DNA of 64,000 nucleotides from Acidocella sp. (GTDB lineage Bacteria > Pseudomonadota > Alphaproteobacteria > Acetobacterales > Acetobacteraceae), in NCBI GenBank assembly GCA_031291755.1, contig JARLIK010000028.1, positions 1 through 64,000 of the forward strand, given 5' to 3'. Shown piece by piece: positions 17,684 through 26,171 of this stretch. The position numbers were made by a program, and so were the translations under genes. Under the pieces are notes generated by a model, which was not told the DNA's origin, did no database searches, and saw only the letters and a program-made list of their open reading frames with translations. How positions within the stretch are numbered: position 1 is the first letter of the stretch; the number at the start of each line of letters is the position of its first letter.

Positions 17684-17953
17684 ATGAATAAAGTTCTTAT
17701 CGCATGTACAGTGATTGTGGCTCTCGGCGGCAACTTTTCTTCCGCTTTGGCCGATACAACGGCTAGTGCCACCTACGGCCAACCCGTAGTACAAAGTTCA
17801 ACCGTTTCTGCGACTGAACTTCCTTATACTGTCGCCCATTTAAAGGGTCAGGTTCAAACTTTGGAAAATGAAGTTCAAGCACTTCGGGTCGAAAGCCAAT
17901 CTGTGCAGGAAGAAACCGTCCGGGATTTTGATGAGATCCCGATGGGTGGCTAA
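17684..17953 (+). CDS. Small secreted coiled-coil protein
   Basis: The 89-residue protein starts at the ATG at 17684, with AGGAGACAGGC immediately upstream. It has a signal peptide (MNKVLIACTVIVALGGNFSSALA) and a mature part with a heptad-like segment HLKGQVQTLENEVQALRVE (about 53-71) followed by an acidic tail. No family is recognised. It diverges from the cytochrome c gene, so a shared stimulus is possible but not shown. Confidence 0.75.
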   Translation: MNKVLIACTVIVALGGNFSSALADTTASATYGQPVVQSSTVSATELPYTVAHLKGQVQTLENEVQALRVESQSVQEETVRDFDEIPMGG

Positions 17954-17977
17954 TCCTAGCTAGGGTCTGTTGAGATT

Positions 17978-17993
17978 CAGGATTCACATCCTG
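17978..17993 (+). terminator. Small hairpin followed by T-run, possible terminator
   Basis: CAGGAT-TCAC-ATCCTG forms a perfect 6-bp stem with a 4-nt loop and is followed by GTTTT, 25 bp after the stop of the small secreted protein. The stem is short, so this is a weak candidate. The adjacent GGGTCTGTTGAGATTCAG also resembles an insertion-sequence end. Confidence 0.35.
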
Positions 17994-18000
17994 GTTTTAT

Positions 18001-18700
18001 GGTTCTGTTGCATTAACTCAGTACGTCGGCAGAATGCCCTGCCCGTCGTTGCCGATCAAGCTGGCAGATAGAAGAGCCGGTTCACAAAGCGCACTTCGTC
18101 TGCCATGCCTGGATCGAGCATCACGCAATTGCCTTTTCTGATCATCCGCATAACCTCTATCCCCTTGATGGCGGCATACGCCGTTGGCATGGATTTGAAG
18201 CCACGTATGGGCCGTATCACGCACTTGAGCGCTGAATGGTCACCCTCCCCCCGATTGTTGAGGTATTTGATCTGCCGGTGCTGAAGTCCGGCTTCGATCT
18301 TGCCTTCCTGCTTCAACCGTCTGATTGCCTTCAGTTTCCGTAAGTCTCATTCTGATCCGTGTTGATTGTTTCTGGTGGGCAATTCGCATGGTTTTGCAGC
18401 GCGTTGCCATGAAGGCGGGCCGCGGCTTTTGCTGTCCGGCGAGATGAAAGCATGAAGTCGATCACGTCGCCGTCAAAATCGAGGGCGCGATAGAGATAGG
18501 CCCACTCGCCCGCAACCTTGATGTAGGTTTCATCCACCCGCCAAGACAGGCCAGTATTTCCCTGACACCGGCGGATGCGCTTTTCCAGCATCGGTGCGTA
18601 GCGCTGCACCCAGCGGTAGAGCGTGGTGCGGTCCACTTGCACCCCGCGCTCAGCCATTAACTCCTCAAGGTCTCGGTAACTGATTGTCAAACGGCACGCA
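18001..18700 (-). mobile_element. Remnant of an IS6-family insertion sequence
   Basis: The left terminus GGTTCTGTTGCAT (18001-18013) resembles IS6-family inverted repeats, which begin G-G-x-x-CTGTTGCA. The right inverted repeat is not visible in its expected place near 18700-18760. The transposase inside is frameshifted and lacks its N-terminus, so the copy is dead and truncated on the right. Confidence 0.7.
18056..18690 (-). pseudogene. IS6-family transposase, N-truncated and frameshifted
   Basis: The DDE transposase reads in two frames. The first (18690-18331) has SYRDLEELMAERGV, YRWVQRYAP, the first Asp in WRVDETYIKV and the second Asp in INTDQNETYG, then a stop. The second (to 18056) resumes as KLKAIRRLKQEGKI and contains the glutamate block NNRGEGDHSALK and the tail. 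The register changes at about 18338-18345, consistent with a 1-bp deletion. The first about 25 residues of normal IS6 transposases are missing. Confidence 0.85.
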
Positions 18701-18927
18701 AACGGGACCCCCGAGGGTCAATTCTGAGTGGCACTCAACAGACTGAAGTTTTTCAGAACCGCATTATGCTGAAGGTTTTGAGATAAGGCCGCGTTGTTGC
18801 GGTGCCGCAAAACAGTCATAAATGTTTCGCTAAAGCGCAACAGCAATTTTTCGCAACATACCGTAACACACCCGGCGATGGGTAATCTTCAGGTTGTCCG
18901 CGTTTTATAAAAAAACAGGAGTGCTAG

Positions 18928-21285
18928 GTGTTAAATTATAATCATATGGCTCTCCGCAGTGCGCTGCGGGCCAAGGTGTCAACGCGTGCCTTGATCGTCG
19001 GTGCTGTCAGCGGTCTGCTCGTTACGGCTCCGGCATTGGCGCAGAACGCCGTAAGCACGTCGACCAATTCCACCATCAATCTCGACCTCGGCTCGGTGCT
19101 GGCACAGGGCGCCGATAATGACGATGGTGACGCCAGCACCCCCGGCACGCCCGCCAATGAGGCGCCGACCCATGGTTCGCTGAAAGAGACTCAGCCGACC
19201 TCGGTGATCAGCCAGAAGTACGTGCAGGACACCATGCCGCCGACGGTGAATTATTCCGATATCATGAATATCGCGCCATCAGCATCCAGCACCAACCAGG
19301 CCGGTCCTGGCCTGTATGAGAGCAAGCACACCGAAATGCGCGGCTTTCAGGACGGCCAGTTCAACGTCACGTTCGATGGTATTCCTTACGGCGACTCCAA
19401 CGACTTTACCCATCACACCACCTCGTTCTTCATGGAAAACGATATCGGCGAAACCATCGTTGACCGTGGTCCCGGCACTGCCTCCACCGTCGGCAACGCG
19501 ACCTTCGGCGGCACGGTGGCTATCGTTTCGAAGGACCCGCTCGCGCAACGCACGATTACGCCTTATGCCACCTATGGCTCGTATGAGACCTATGTTGCGG
19601 GCACTGAACTTGATACCGGCGTCTTCGGCCCCTATGGCACTTCGGCCTTTGTTGACGGCGAGTATGCCGGTTCCAACACCTATGACCAGAATTCTAAAAT
19701 TGCCCGCAGCAATGTGTTCGGTAAGGTCGTGCAGCCGCTGGCGCATAATTTTGTGCTGACGGTGGTGAGCATGTATAACGACACCTATCAGCAAATTCCC
19801 GGCGGCGGCACCCTGGCTGATCTCGCCGCCTATGGCCCGACCTTCGGTCTTTCGAATAATCCGCTGGACCAGAATTACAGTAAGTATAACACCGACCATT
19901 ACAAGACTGACTTCAGCTATATCGATTTGCGTGGGGTGCTGGGTGATGGCTGGACGGTTGATTCCAAGATTTACACTTACGCCTATTACCACCACTCGTT
20001 GAACGGCGAAGACACGCTGGCTTGCTCGACTGACCAGAGCAATTGCGTGAATATAAATAATCTTGATCTTGGCAAACTGGCCGGTGGCAACACCTTGAGC
20101 CCCGCTAACGGCACGATTGTACCTGGCCAGTTCAGCAACAATACTTATCGTTCGGTTGGCACCATCTCGCGTGTCCAGAAAGATTTCAGCGTCCTTAACA
20201 TGTCAGGCGATTTGAAGTTTGGTGTCTGGTATGACCATCAGGAGAACTCCCGCTACCTGACTGACCAAAACCTAGTCACCGGCATCAATTTGCTGCCGGG
20301 AACCGGTACCAGCGTGGAGCCTTATAACCGCTTGATGCATGACACGCTTGATACCTTCCAGCCTTATGTCCAGATTGATTTTCATCCCTTCCCAGGTCTA
20401 ACCATCTCGCCAGGTGTGAAGTATGATTATTTCAAGCGTGGCATTAATGCGCCGATCGACCAGAAGACCTTCAAGCCGCTTGGCTACGAGGCGGTTTACG
20501 CGCAGCCCGTACCGTCGGTTGAAGTCAATTATCAGATCAGCCCGGTAATGTCGGTGTATGCGCAATATGCCGAAGGGTTTTTGGCGCCTAATTTGAACGT
20601 TCTGTATTCCACCAACCCGTCGGTCAGCAATAATCTGCAGCCGCAAACCACCCAAAATTATCAGGCCGGCGTGGTGTATCAGTCAAACAAGTTCGCAGGC
20701 GACGCCGACGTTTATTATATCCCGTTCAGCAATCTGGCTTCCAAGACCACCATCAATGGTGCCACAGCCTATATCAACGGCGGCGGTGCGATTTATGAAG
20801 GCGTTGAAGCTGAAGGTACCTACGCTCTAGGCCATCACCTTGACATCTATGCCAACGGCAGCCTGAACTCAGCCAATTACGCCGGCGATCATGGTAAAAC
20901 TGCCAACCACGTGGCTGAAACGCCGCAAGCCACCTGGGCGGCCGCTTTGATTTATGACGACGGGACCTTCAATGCCTCGATCTCCGACAAATGGACCGGC
21001 GGTAAATACGGCGGTGATAGCCCGGACATTTATTGGATGAACCCGTATAATCTTGTAAACGTCTCCGCCGGTCTCGACCTGCCGCATGGTTATCACAACG
21101 CCCCGCCGATCAAATTATCGCTGAACCTCGACAATTTGACCAACCAGACGCAAATCTATGACTATAACGGAACGTTGGCATCTCTGACGCCAACCCAGCC
21201 AGGCGACGCCAAAGGTACCGCGATATTCCTCACCATCCCGGGCCGTTCGATCTTCCTGAATGTCAGCATCCCGCTGGCCTTCTAA
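18928..21285 (+). CDS. TonB-dependent outer-membrane receptor 1
   Basis: The 785-residue protein starts at GTG 18928 (AGGAG at 18917-18921; the ATG at 18946 is too far). It has a signal peptide ending ALA/QN, then an N-terminal NLDLGSVLA (51-59) shared with receptor 2, a plug domain (PTSVISQKYVQD onward, GFQDGQFNVTFDGIPYGD, VDRGPGTASTVGNATFGGT) and a 22-strand type barrel ending in the aromatic-terminated FLNVSIPLAF. The FNVTFDGIP/HHTTSFF plug motif is typical of a group of alphaproteobacterial receptors of unknown ligand. It opens the ExbBD/TonB locus. The ligand is inferred to be an iron complex from the neighbouring ABC genes. Confidence 0.9.
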   Translation: MLNYNHMALRSALRAKVSTRALIVGAVSGLLVTAPALAQNAVSTSTNSTINLDLGSVLAQGADNDDGDASTPGTPANEAPTHGSLKETQPTSVISQKYVQDTMPPTVNYSDIMNIAPSASSTNQAGPGLYESKHTEMRGFQDGQFNVTFDGIPYGDSNDFTHHTTSFFMENDIGETIVDRGPGTASTVGNATFGGTVAIVSKDPLAQRTITPYATYGSYETYVAGTELDTGVFGPYGTSAFVDGEYAGSNTYDQNSKIARSNVFGKVVQPLAHNFVLTVVSMYNDTYQQIPGGGTLADLAAYGPTFGLSNNPLDQNYSKYNTDHYKTDFSYIDLRGVLGDGWTVDSKIYTYAYYHHSLNGEDTLACSTDQSNCVNINNLDLGKLAGGNTLSPANGTIVPGQFSNNTYRSVGTISRVQKDFSVLNMSGDLKFGVWYDHQENSRYLTDQNLVTGINLLPGTGTSVEPYNRLMHDTLDTFQPYVQIDFHPFPGLTISPGVKYDYFKRGINAPIDQKTFKPLGYEAVYAQPVPSVEVNYQISPVMSVYAQYAEGFLAPNLNVLYSTNPSVSNNLQPQTTQNYQAGVVYQSNKFAGDADVYYIPFSNLASKTTINGATAYINGGGAIYEGVEAEGTYALGHHLDIYANGSLNSANYAGDHGKTANHVAETPQATWAAALIYDDGTFNASISDKWTGGKYGGDSPDIYWMNPYNLVNVSAGLDLPHGYHNAPPIKLSLNLDNLTNQTQIYDYNGTLASLTPTQPGDAKGTAIFLTIPGRSIFLNVSIPLAF

Positions 21286-21297
21286 TTCGCTTTAATA

Positions 21298-21344
21298 CCA
21301 GGAAAGCCGGTGGTGGGATTACATCCCGCCGCCGGCTTTCCTGG
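21298..21344 (+). terminator. Long stem-loop between TonB receptor 1 and exbB
   Basis: CCAGGAAAGCCGG pairs perfectly with CCGGCTTTCCTGG. The inner parts TGGTGGGA/TCCCGCCG add pairs including two G-U, closing on a TTACA loop. There is no T-run after it, so it may act as an mRNA-stabilising or partial-termination element that sets receptor above exbBD expression rather than as a full terminator. Confidence 0.55.
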
Positions 21345-21398
21345 ACATAGCAGGTAACTCCGAATCTCGTGAGTTACGTGCCCGCACGGCGAGGCGTG

Positions 21399-21626
21399 AT
21401 GTCAGCGAACGCAGCCGGATTGCCGAGTGGCTGCGCCAGCCTCGCCGCCCTCAAGCGCCTGCCGCTCAGCACCCGCAGGCTCGACCATCAGATGGTGCAG
21501 CGTCTGGGCCGGGATTATGCCGATAACGCCTTCGTCCACGCCGCCATTCAGGCAGGTCACGCCAAACTGACACAAATCTATAACACTACGTGCCAACGAT
21601 ATGATGTACCCGGCCCCAACCCTTAG
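21399..21626 (+). CDS. Small hypothetical protein upstream of exbB
   Basis: The protein has 75 residues from the ATG at 21399 (GCGAGG upstream; a GTG at 21369 would give 85). No family is recognised. The C-terminal half (LDHQMVQRLGRDYADNAFVHAAIQAGHAKL) is helical and protein-like. Its TAG lies inside the AGGAG ribosome site of exbB, so translation would be coupled. The case rests on this position and on residue composition, and it could be a chance ORF. Confidence 0.45.
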   Translation: MSANAAGLPSGCASLAALKRLPLSTRRLDHQMVQRLGRDYADNAFVHAAIQAGHAKLTQIYNTTCQRYDVPGPNP

Positions 21627-21636
21627 GAGCCGTGAT

Positions 21637-22317
21637 TTGACCCTCGATTACATCATCCACCTCGCTGACTATTCAGACGGCGTACTGTATATTCTGGCTT
21701 TTCTGCTGCTGGTGGCCCTGGCTGTGATGGTCGACCGGTTCTGGTCGCTGCGCATCACCATGATGCGCGGCAAGGCCATTATCAACGCCACCGCCGCCCA
21801 GGCGCAGCTAGGCCGGGCCGATTTGCAGGTGTTGCTTGATAAGGCCGGGTCACTGCCGGAAGCTGTCCTGATTGATACCACGCTGCGCCATCTTGATATC
21901 GCGAAAGGCGAGGCACTGGCCAACCGGCTGGACGAATCGATCATGCTGATTGCCCCGAAGCTGGATGAACGGCTCTGGGTGCTGGATACGGTGGTCACGC
22001 TGGCACCGCTGCTGGGGCTGTTTGGCACTATTATAGGTATGTTCCATGCGTTCTCGGTGCTGGCCTCCCCAGGCCATGCGCCGGCTGATGTGACCGCCGG
22101 TGTGGCCGATGCGCTGGTGGCCACCGCCTGCGGTATTTTCATCGCCATGCTGGGGCTTTCAGCCTTTAACGCCTTGAATAATCAGGTGCGCATTATCCTG
22201 CATCAGCTTGATTCTATGAAGCTGATGATCATCAACCGCACTGATGGTTCGCCGGTGGTGTCCGCCCGCCAGGGTGCCGTGGTGCGCCCGCTGGCTGTTG
22301 AAATGCAGAACGCTTAG
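21637..22317 (+). CDS. exbB: ExbB/MotA/TolQ-family proton channel protein
   Basis: The 226-residue inner-membrane protein has three transmembrane helices (about 9-32, 120-145, 160-185). It matches the MotA/TolQ/ExbB domain, with the conserved LAPLLGLFGTIIGMF and VADALVATACGIFIA segments. The TTG at 21637 has AGGAG six bases before it; the upstream ATG pair at 21601 has no ribosome site. With ExbD it forms the motor that energises TonB. It is shorter at the N-terminus than E. coli ExbB (244). Confidence 0.9.
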   Translation: MTLDYIIHLADYSDGVLYILAFLLLVALAVMVDRFWSLRITMMRGKAIINATAAQAQLGRADLQVLLDKAGSLPEAVLIDTTLRHLDIAKGEALANRLDESIMLIAPKLDERLWVLDTVVTLAPLLGLFGTIIGMFHAFSVLASPGHAPADVTAGVADALVATACGIFIAMLGLSAFNALNNQVRIILHQLDSMKLMIINRTDGSPVVSARQGAVVRPLAVEMQNA

Positions 22318-22326
22318 GATCGCCCG

Positions 22327-22737
22327 ATGAAAATGCGCTATTTCGAGCAGAAGAAGGCCCGCATCGAGATCATTCCGATGATCGACGTGATGCTGTTCCT
22401 GCTGGTGTTTTTTATCATCGTGACCTTGCAGATGATCCCCGATAAGGGCGTTAATCTGCAATTGCCGGTGTCCTCGCAGACCGACACTCTGCCGCACCCT
22501 AAATATACCGTGAACGTGCTGCCGGATGGCACTATTAAGATGAAGGACGAGGTAATGACCCCGGCGCAGTTGACAGCTCTGTTCCAGGCGGATGGGGACC
22601 CCAGCAAAACTGAATTGACGATTGCGACTGACAAAACCTCGCAATTTCAAAACTTCATGACCGTGATCGACGCGGCCCGCAAAGCCGGTGTAACCGATAT
22701 CGGCATCGCCGCGCAGCCAGCCACTAACACACCGTAA
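22327..22737 (+). CDS. exbD: ExbD/TolR-family proton channel protein
   Basis: The 136-residue protein has a short cytoplasmic N-terminus, one transmembrane helix (about 19-37) carrying the essential aspartate D20 in PMIDVMLFLLVFFI, and a periplasmic ExbD/TolR domain with VLPDGTIKM and the terminal AGVTDIGIAAQP. It follows exbB by 9 bp and ends at a strong terminator. It is the partner of exbB and supplies the proton-carrying Asp. Confidence 0.92.
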   Translation: MKMRYFEQKKARIEIIPMIDVMLFLLVFFIIVTLQMIPDKGVNLQLPVSSQTDTLPHPKYTVNVLPDGTIKMKDEVMTPAQLTALFQADGDPSKTELTIATDKTSQFQNFMTVIDAARKAGVTDIGIAAQPATNTP

Positions 22738-22755
22738 CTGTAACATGATTGTCAA

Positions 22756-22795
22756 AATCCCGCCGAGGAAGTGTTCCGGCGGGATTTTTATTTTG
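22756..22795 (+). terminator. Rho-independent terminator after exbD
   Basis: AATCCCGCCG (22756-22765) pairs with CGGCGGGATT (22777-22786) around an 11-nt loop and is followed by TTTATTTT. This is a textbook intrinsic terminator ending the receptor 1-exbB-exbD transcript before receptor 2. Confidence 0.9.
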
Positions 22796-22926
22796 AGATC
22801 AAATCGTCACGGCTTTATCATCGAACTGTAACTGTAATTTGGCGGTTTGTGTATTACGTCCGCTCCATGCTGCGATGCTGAATGTCGCAGACCTAAGAGT
22901 ATTATATACAACAGGGGATTTTAACC

Positions 22927-25260
22927 ATGGGTGATAATGTGTCTCTGCGCCATGCGCTGAGCCGGTCGTGCTCGCGTCCGGTGATCTATCTGGCGATTGC
23001 CAGTTTTGCGATGCTGGGTGCGGCTTCCGCGCAAGCACAAACTGCCTCTAACGCGCCAGTCAATCTTGATCTCGGCTCGGTGCTGGCCGCCAGCGCCAGC
23101 AGCGGCAGCACTGACTATCAGGACACACCAGGCACGGCGCCGTATGAAGCGCCTTCCGTCACGCCGCTGAACTCCAACCAGCCGACCTCGCTGGTCTCGC
23201 AGCAGACGATCGCCAATGACTTCAGCGGCACGCAAAGCTATGCCGATTTTGCCCGCCTCACCCCGTCCGTGAATTCCATTAACGCCAATGGTCCCGGCCT
23301 TGGCGAGGCCATCGGCCCGACCATTCGCGGCCTGCAGGACGGCCAGTACAACGTGACGTTTGATGGTATTCCCATTGGCGACGCCAATGACTTTACCCAC
23401 CACACCACCTCGTTCTTTGCTGACCACGATATCGGCCAGACCATTGTTGACCGTGGCCCCGGCACGGCTGAAACGGTGGGCGACGCCACTTTCGGCGGCA
23501 CGATCTCCATCCGCAGCAAGGACCCGCTGCCGAATATGACCCTCACGCCCTATGGCTCCTACGGCAGCTATAATACCGCGCAGGAAGGTCTGCAGTTTGA
23601 TACCGGTTCGATTTCGCAGTTGAACGGCGCCTCGGCTTTCTTTGATGCCGAGCATATGAAATCAGATGGCGCGTTGACCTATGCGCATCAGGAACGCTCC
23701 AATTTTCTTGGCAAGGTGGTAGTGCCTTTAAGTTCCAACACCACGCTGACATTGTTCAGCAGCTATCAAAAGCTTTACCAGAATCCGCCTAATTACGGCG
23801 CTTCGGTCGCGCAGATGCAGGCTTTTGGCAACAGCAACTATGCCTACAACAATAATCCGAATAGCCAGGAATACTACAAATATAACGCCGACTATATTAC
23901 GACCGATATGAACTATGCCGACCTGACCTCGAATCTCGGCAATGGCTGGCTTTATGACGGTAAAATTTATACCTATGGCTATTACCATCACGACCTGAAC
24001 ACGATCGATCCGTTCGACTCCCTGCCTGGCGGCCAATCAGGCGCGGGCACGGCGAACGAAGTGCAATTGACCGTGAATGGCACGCCTGTCCCTGGCATTC
24101 CGGGTGAAACCTTCGGCATGACCTATCGCTCCTTCGGCACCATTCAGCGTTTGCAAAAGGATTTCAGCTTTGGTGACATCAAAGCCGGCGTCTGGTTCGA
24201 CCGGATGTCCGACCAGCGTTATGTGTATGAGGTCAGCCTGACCAACGGTAACGCGCCCAACTATGATACAAGCACCAGCGGCGTCAGCACCGTAACCGCC
24301 GACAATGCCAATGGCACCATCGCCCGTCTGCAGCATAACCAGCTTTACACTTTCCAGCCTTATTTGCAGTTCGACTACAAGCCGATTGACAACCTGACCC
24401 TGACGGCCGGCGTGAAATATGCCTTCTTTCGCCGCCAGCTCGCCGGCTATGTCAACCAGACCACGGGCCTGACCCAAGGTTACGAGCATAATTACGGCAA
24501 GCTGCTGCCGTCGTTCGAAGCCCGTTACAAGTTCACCCCGAACCTGTCAGCCTATGCGCAAGCCGCTGAAGGCTTCCTGGCCCCGAACCTGAACACCTAT
24601 TACACCACCAATATCACCCAGCAGAGCATCACGCCGGAATCCACGCTGAACTTCCAGCTCGGCACGGCGTATCAAAACCGGCACCTGGCGCTCGGTGCCG
24701 ACGTCTATGACATTCATTTCCAGAACTTCATCCAATCAACCGGCAAAAATCCGAATAAGACATATTCGAATATCGGCGGTGTGATCTATCGCGGCGTCGA
24801 AGGCGAAGCGACCTATACGTTCGATTCCGGCATCAGCCTGTTCGGCAATGGCGGTTATAACCAAGCCTATCAGACGGCAGGCGGCACATATGTTCAAATG
24901 GCGCCGCAATTCACCACCAATGCCGGCCTGATTTATGATAAAGACGGCTTCTATGCCTCGCTCATCGATGAATGGACCGGCGGTGAATATAGTGGCAATT
25001 CGAGCCAGAGCCCGGCGACCGGCAAATCCCCCGGCGGCTGGTATAATCCCTATAATGTCGTGAATCTGACGCTGGGTTACACCTTCAACAACGCAATGCC
25101 GCATATGAAGCATTTAAGCGTGAAGCTGAACGTGGATAACCTCACCAACCAGAATCAGTTCATCACCGACCTGGGCAGTGATGGCAGCGGCAACCCGCTT
25201 TATGTCAAACTCACCGGCGTCTCGGCCTTTTTCTCGGCTTCGATTCCGCTGACCTTCTGA
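22927..25260 (+). CDS. TonB-dependent outer-membrane receptor 2
   Basis: The 777-residue paralogue of receptor 1 has a signal peptide ending ASAQAQ, then the shared NLDLGSVLA (46-54), plug motifs GLQDGQYNVTFDGIPIGD, FTHHTTSFF and VDRGPGTAETVGDATFGGT, and a beta barrel ending SIPLTF. Similarity continues through the barrel (EGFLAPNLN, IYTYGYYHHDLN), so the pair arose by duplication and diverged in the extracellular loops, implying different but related ligands. CAGGGG lies upstream of the ATG. It has its own promoter region after the exbD terminator and leads into tonB. Confidence 0.9.
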   Translation: MGDNVSLRHALSRSCSRPVIYLAIASFAMLGAASAQAQTASNAPVNLDLGSVLAASASSGSTDYQDTPGTAPYEAPSVTPLNSNQPTSLVSQQTIANDFSGTQSYADFARLTPSVNSINANGPGLGEAIGPTIRGLQDGQYNVTFDGIPIGDANDFTHHTTSFFADHDIGQTIVDRGPGTAETVGDATFGGTISIRSKDPLPNMTLTPYGSYGSYNTAQEGLQFDTGSISQLNGASAFFDAEHMKSDGALTYAHQERSNFLGKVVVPLSSNTTLTLFSSYQKLYQNPPNYGASVAQMQAFGNSNYAYNNNPNSQEYYKYNADYITTDMNYADLTSNLGNGWLYDGKIYTYGYYHHDLNTIDPFDSLPGGQSGAGTANEVQLTVNGTPVPGIPGETFGMTYRSFGTIQRLQKDFSFGDIKAGVWFDRMSDQRYVYEVSLTNGNAPNYDTSTSGVSTVTADNANGTIARLQHNQLYTFQPYLQFDYKPIDNLTLTAGVKYAFFRRQLAGYVNQTTGLTQGYEHNYGKLLPSFEARYKFTPNLSAYAQAAEGFLAPNLNTYYTTNITQQSITPESTLNFQLGTAYQNRHLALGADVYDIHFQNFIQSTGKNPNKTYSNIGGVIYRGVEGEATYTFDSGISLFGNGGYNQAYQTAGGTYVQMAPQFTTNAGLIYDKDGFYASLIDEWTGGEYSGNSSQSPATGKSPGGWYNPYNVVNLTLGYTFNNAMPHMKHLSVKLNVDNLTNQNQFITDLGSDGSGNPLYVKLTGVSAFFSASIPLTF

Positions 25261-25295
25261 ACATGACAGTTTAGAGAAACCAAACCGCCTGCAGG

Positions 25296-25321
25296 CAGGG
25301 TCCGGCGCAAGCCGGACCCTG
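25296..25321 (+). terminator. Perfect hairpin with GCAA tetraloop between receptor 2 and tonB
   Basis: CAGGGTCCGGC-GCAA-GCCGGACCCTG is a perfect 11-bp stem capped by a stable GNRA tetraloop. It is followed by TTGCGTTAC rather than a T-run, so it is more likely a 3'-end stabiliser or attenuator in the receptor-to-tonB transcript than a complete terminator. Confidence 0.55.
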
Positions 25322-25359
25322 TTGCGTTACATAAGCCCCAAAACCGCAAAGTTGAGCTA

Positions 25360-26100
25360 ATGGCGCGTACCGTGAATTATGAATCCTGGACCGATAATGA
25401 CTCCGGCAGCCGCCGGTTTTTCATGGCGCTGGTCATCGGCCTGCTGATCGAAGCTGCCGTGCTGGGCTCGGTGCTGGTGGTTGATAAAATGCAGCCGCCG
25501 CCGACAGATAAGCCGACCATCGTGAAACTCTCGATCATCGCCCCGGCCCCGCCCGTGCCAAAACCCCCGCCACCGCCGCCGGTGGTGCCGCCCAAGCCTA
25601 TCCCCCCGCCGCCGGTGCCGGTGCCGGTCACCCCGCCGCCACCGCCGCCGCCGGTGCCGCAGCATCATGCCGTCACCAAGCCGCCGCCGCCCAAGCATGT
25701 GGTCACCCCGCCGCCGGTTACGCCGCCGCCGGTCGAGCAAACACCGCCCACGCCCACGCCGCCGCCGCCACCTGCTCCGGCGGCCCCCAGTGCCGGCGAG
25801 CTGGACTTATTCCGCACCGCCATGCGCGTTGCGGTCCGGCAAGCCGCCCGTACCCCGCCCGCCGCTGCCATGGCGCATCAGTTCGGCGTCACCAGGGTCA
25901 GCTTCACCTTCCTGGACGGTGTGGTTTCGAACATCGCGGTGGTGAATTCCAGTGGCTACCCGATGCTCGACGAGGCCGCCATGCAGGCAGTGCGCGACGC
26001 GCATTACCCGCCGGTGCCGCCCGACATGGCCGGTCACGCCGATAGTGTGTTGGTAGATGTGATTTTCCACCCTGTCGAAACCAGTGTGGATTCCGACTAA
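25360..26100 (+). CDS. tonB: Energy transducer TonB
   Basis: The 246-residue protein has a cytoplasmic start, one membrane anchor (about 19-40, RFFMALVIGLLIEAAVLG), a very proline-rich periplasmic linker (about 46-142, runs of PPP with Val and Lys), and a C-terminal TonB domain (about 145-240) with VSFTFLDGVVSNIAVVNSSG and LDEAAMQAVR. It spans the periplasm from ExbBD to the receptors. Its place directly after receptor 2 makes it the dedicated transducer of this locus. Confidence 0.93.
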   Translation: MARTVNYESWTDNDSGSRRFFMALVIGLLIEAAVLGSVLVVDKMQPPPTDKPTIVKLSIIAPAPPVPKPPPPPPVVPPKPIPPPPVPVPVTPPPPPPPVPQHHAVTKPPPPKHVVTPPPVTPPPVEQTPPTPTPPPPPAPAAPSAGELDLFRTAMRVAVRQAARTPPAAAMAHQFGVTRVSFTFLDGVVSNIAVVNSSGYPMLDEAAMQAVRDAHYPPVPPDMAGHADSVLVDVIFHPVETSVDSD

Positions 26101-26171
26101 CCGGCAGGCAGGATGAGCTTGCTGGTGAAATATTTTTATGGCGCGCCGCGCTGACTGAAAGGTGGATCAAT

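Noticed and set aside
19279-25113. Long minus-strand ORFs across both TonB receptor genes
   Set aside because: They follow the codon phase of the receptors, are rich in G/V/R, and carry no recognisable domain; the plus-strand receptors are certain.
25377-25871. Glycine-rich and histidine/arginine-rich ORFs on the strand opposite tonB
   Set aside because: They are mirror images of the proline-codon runs of the TonB linker and have no start signals.
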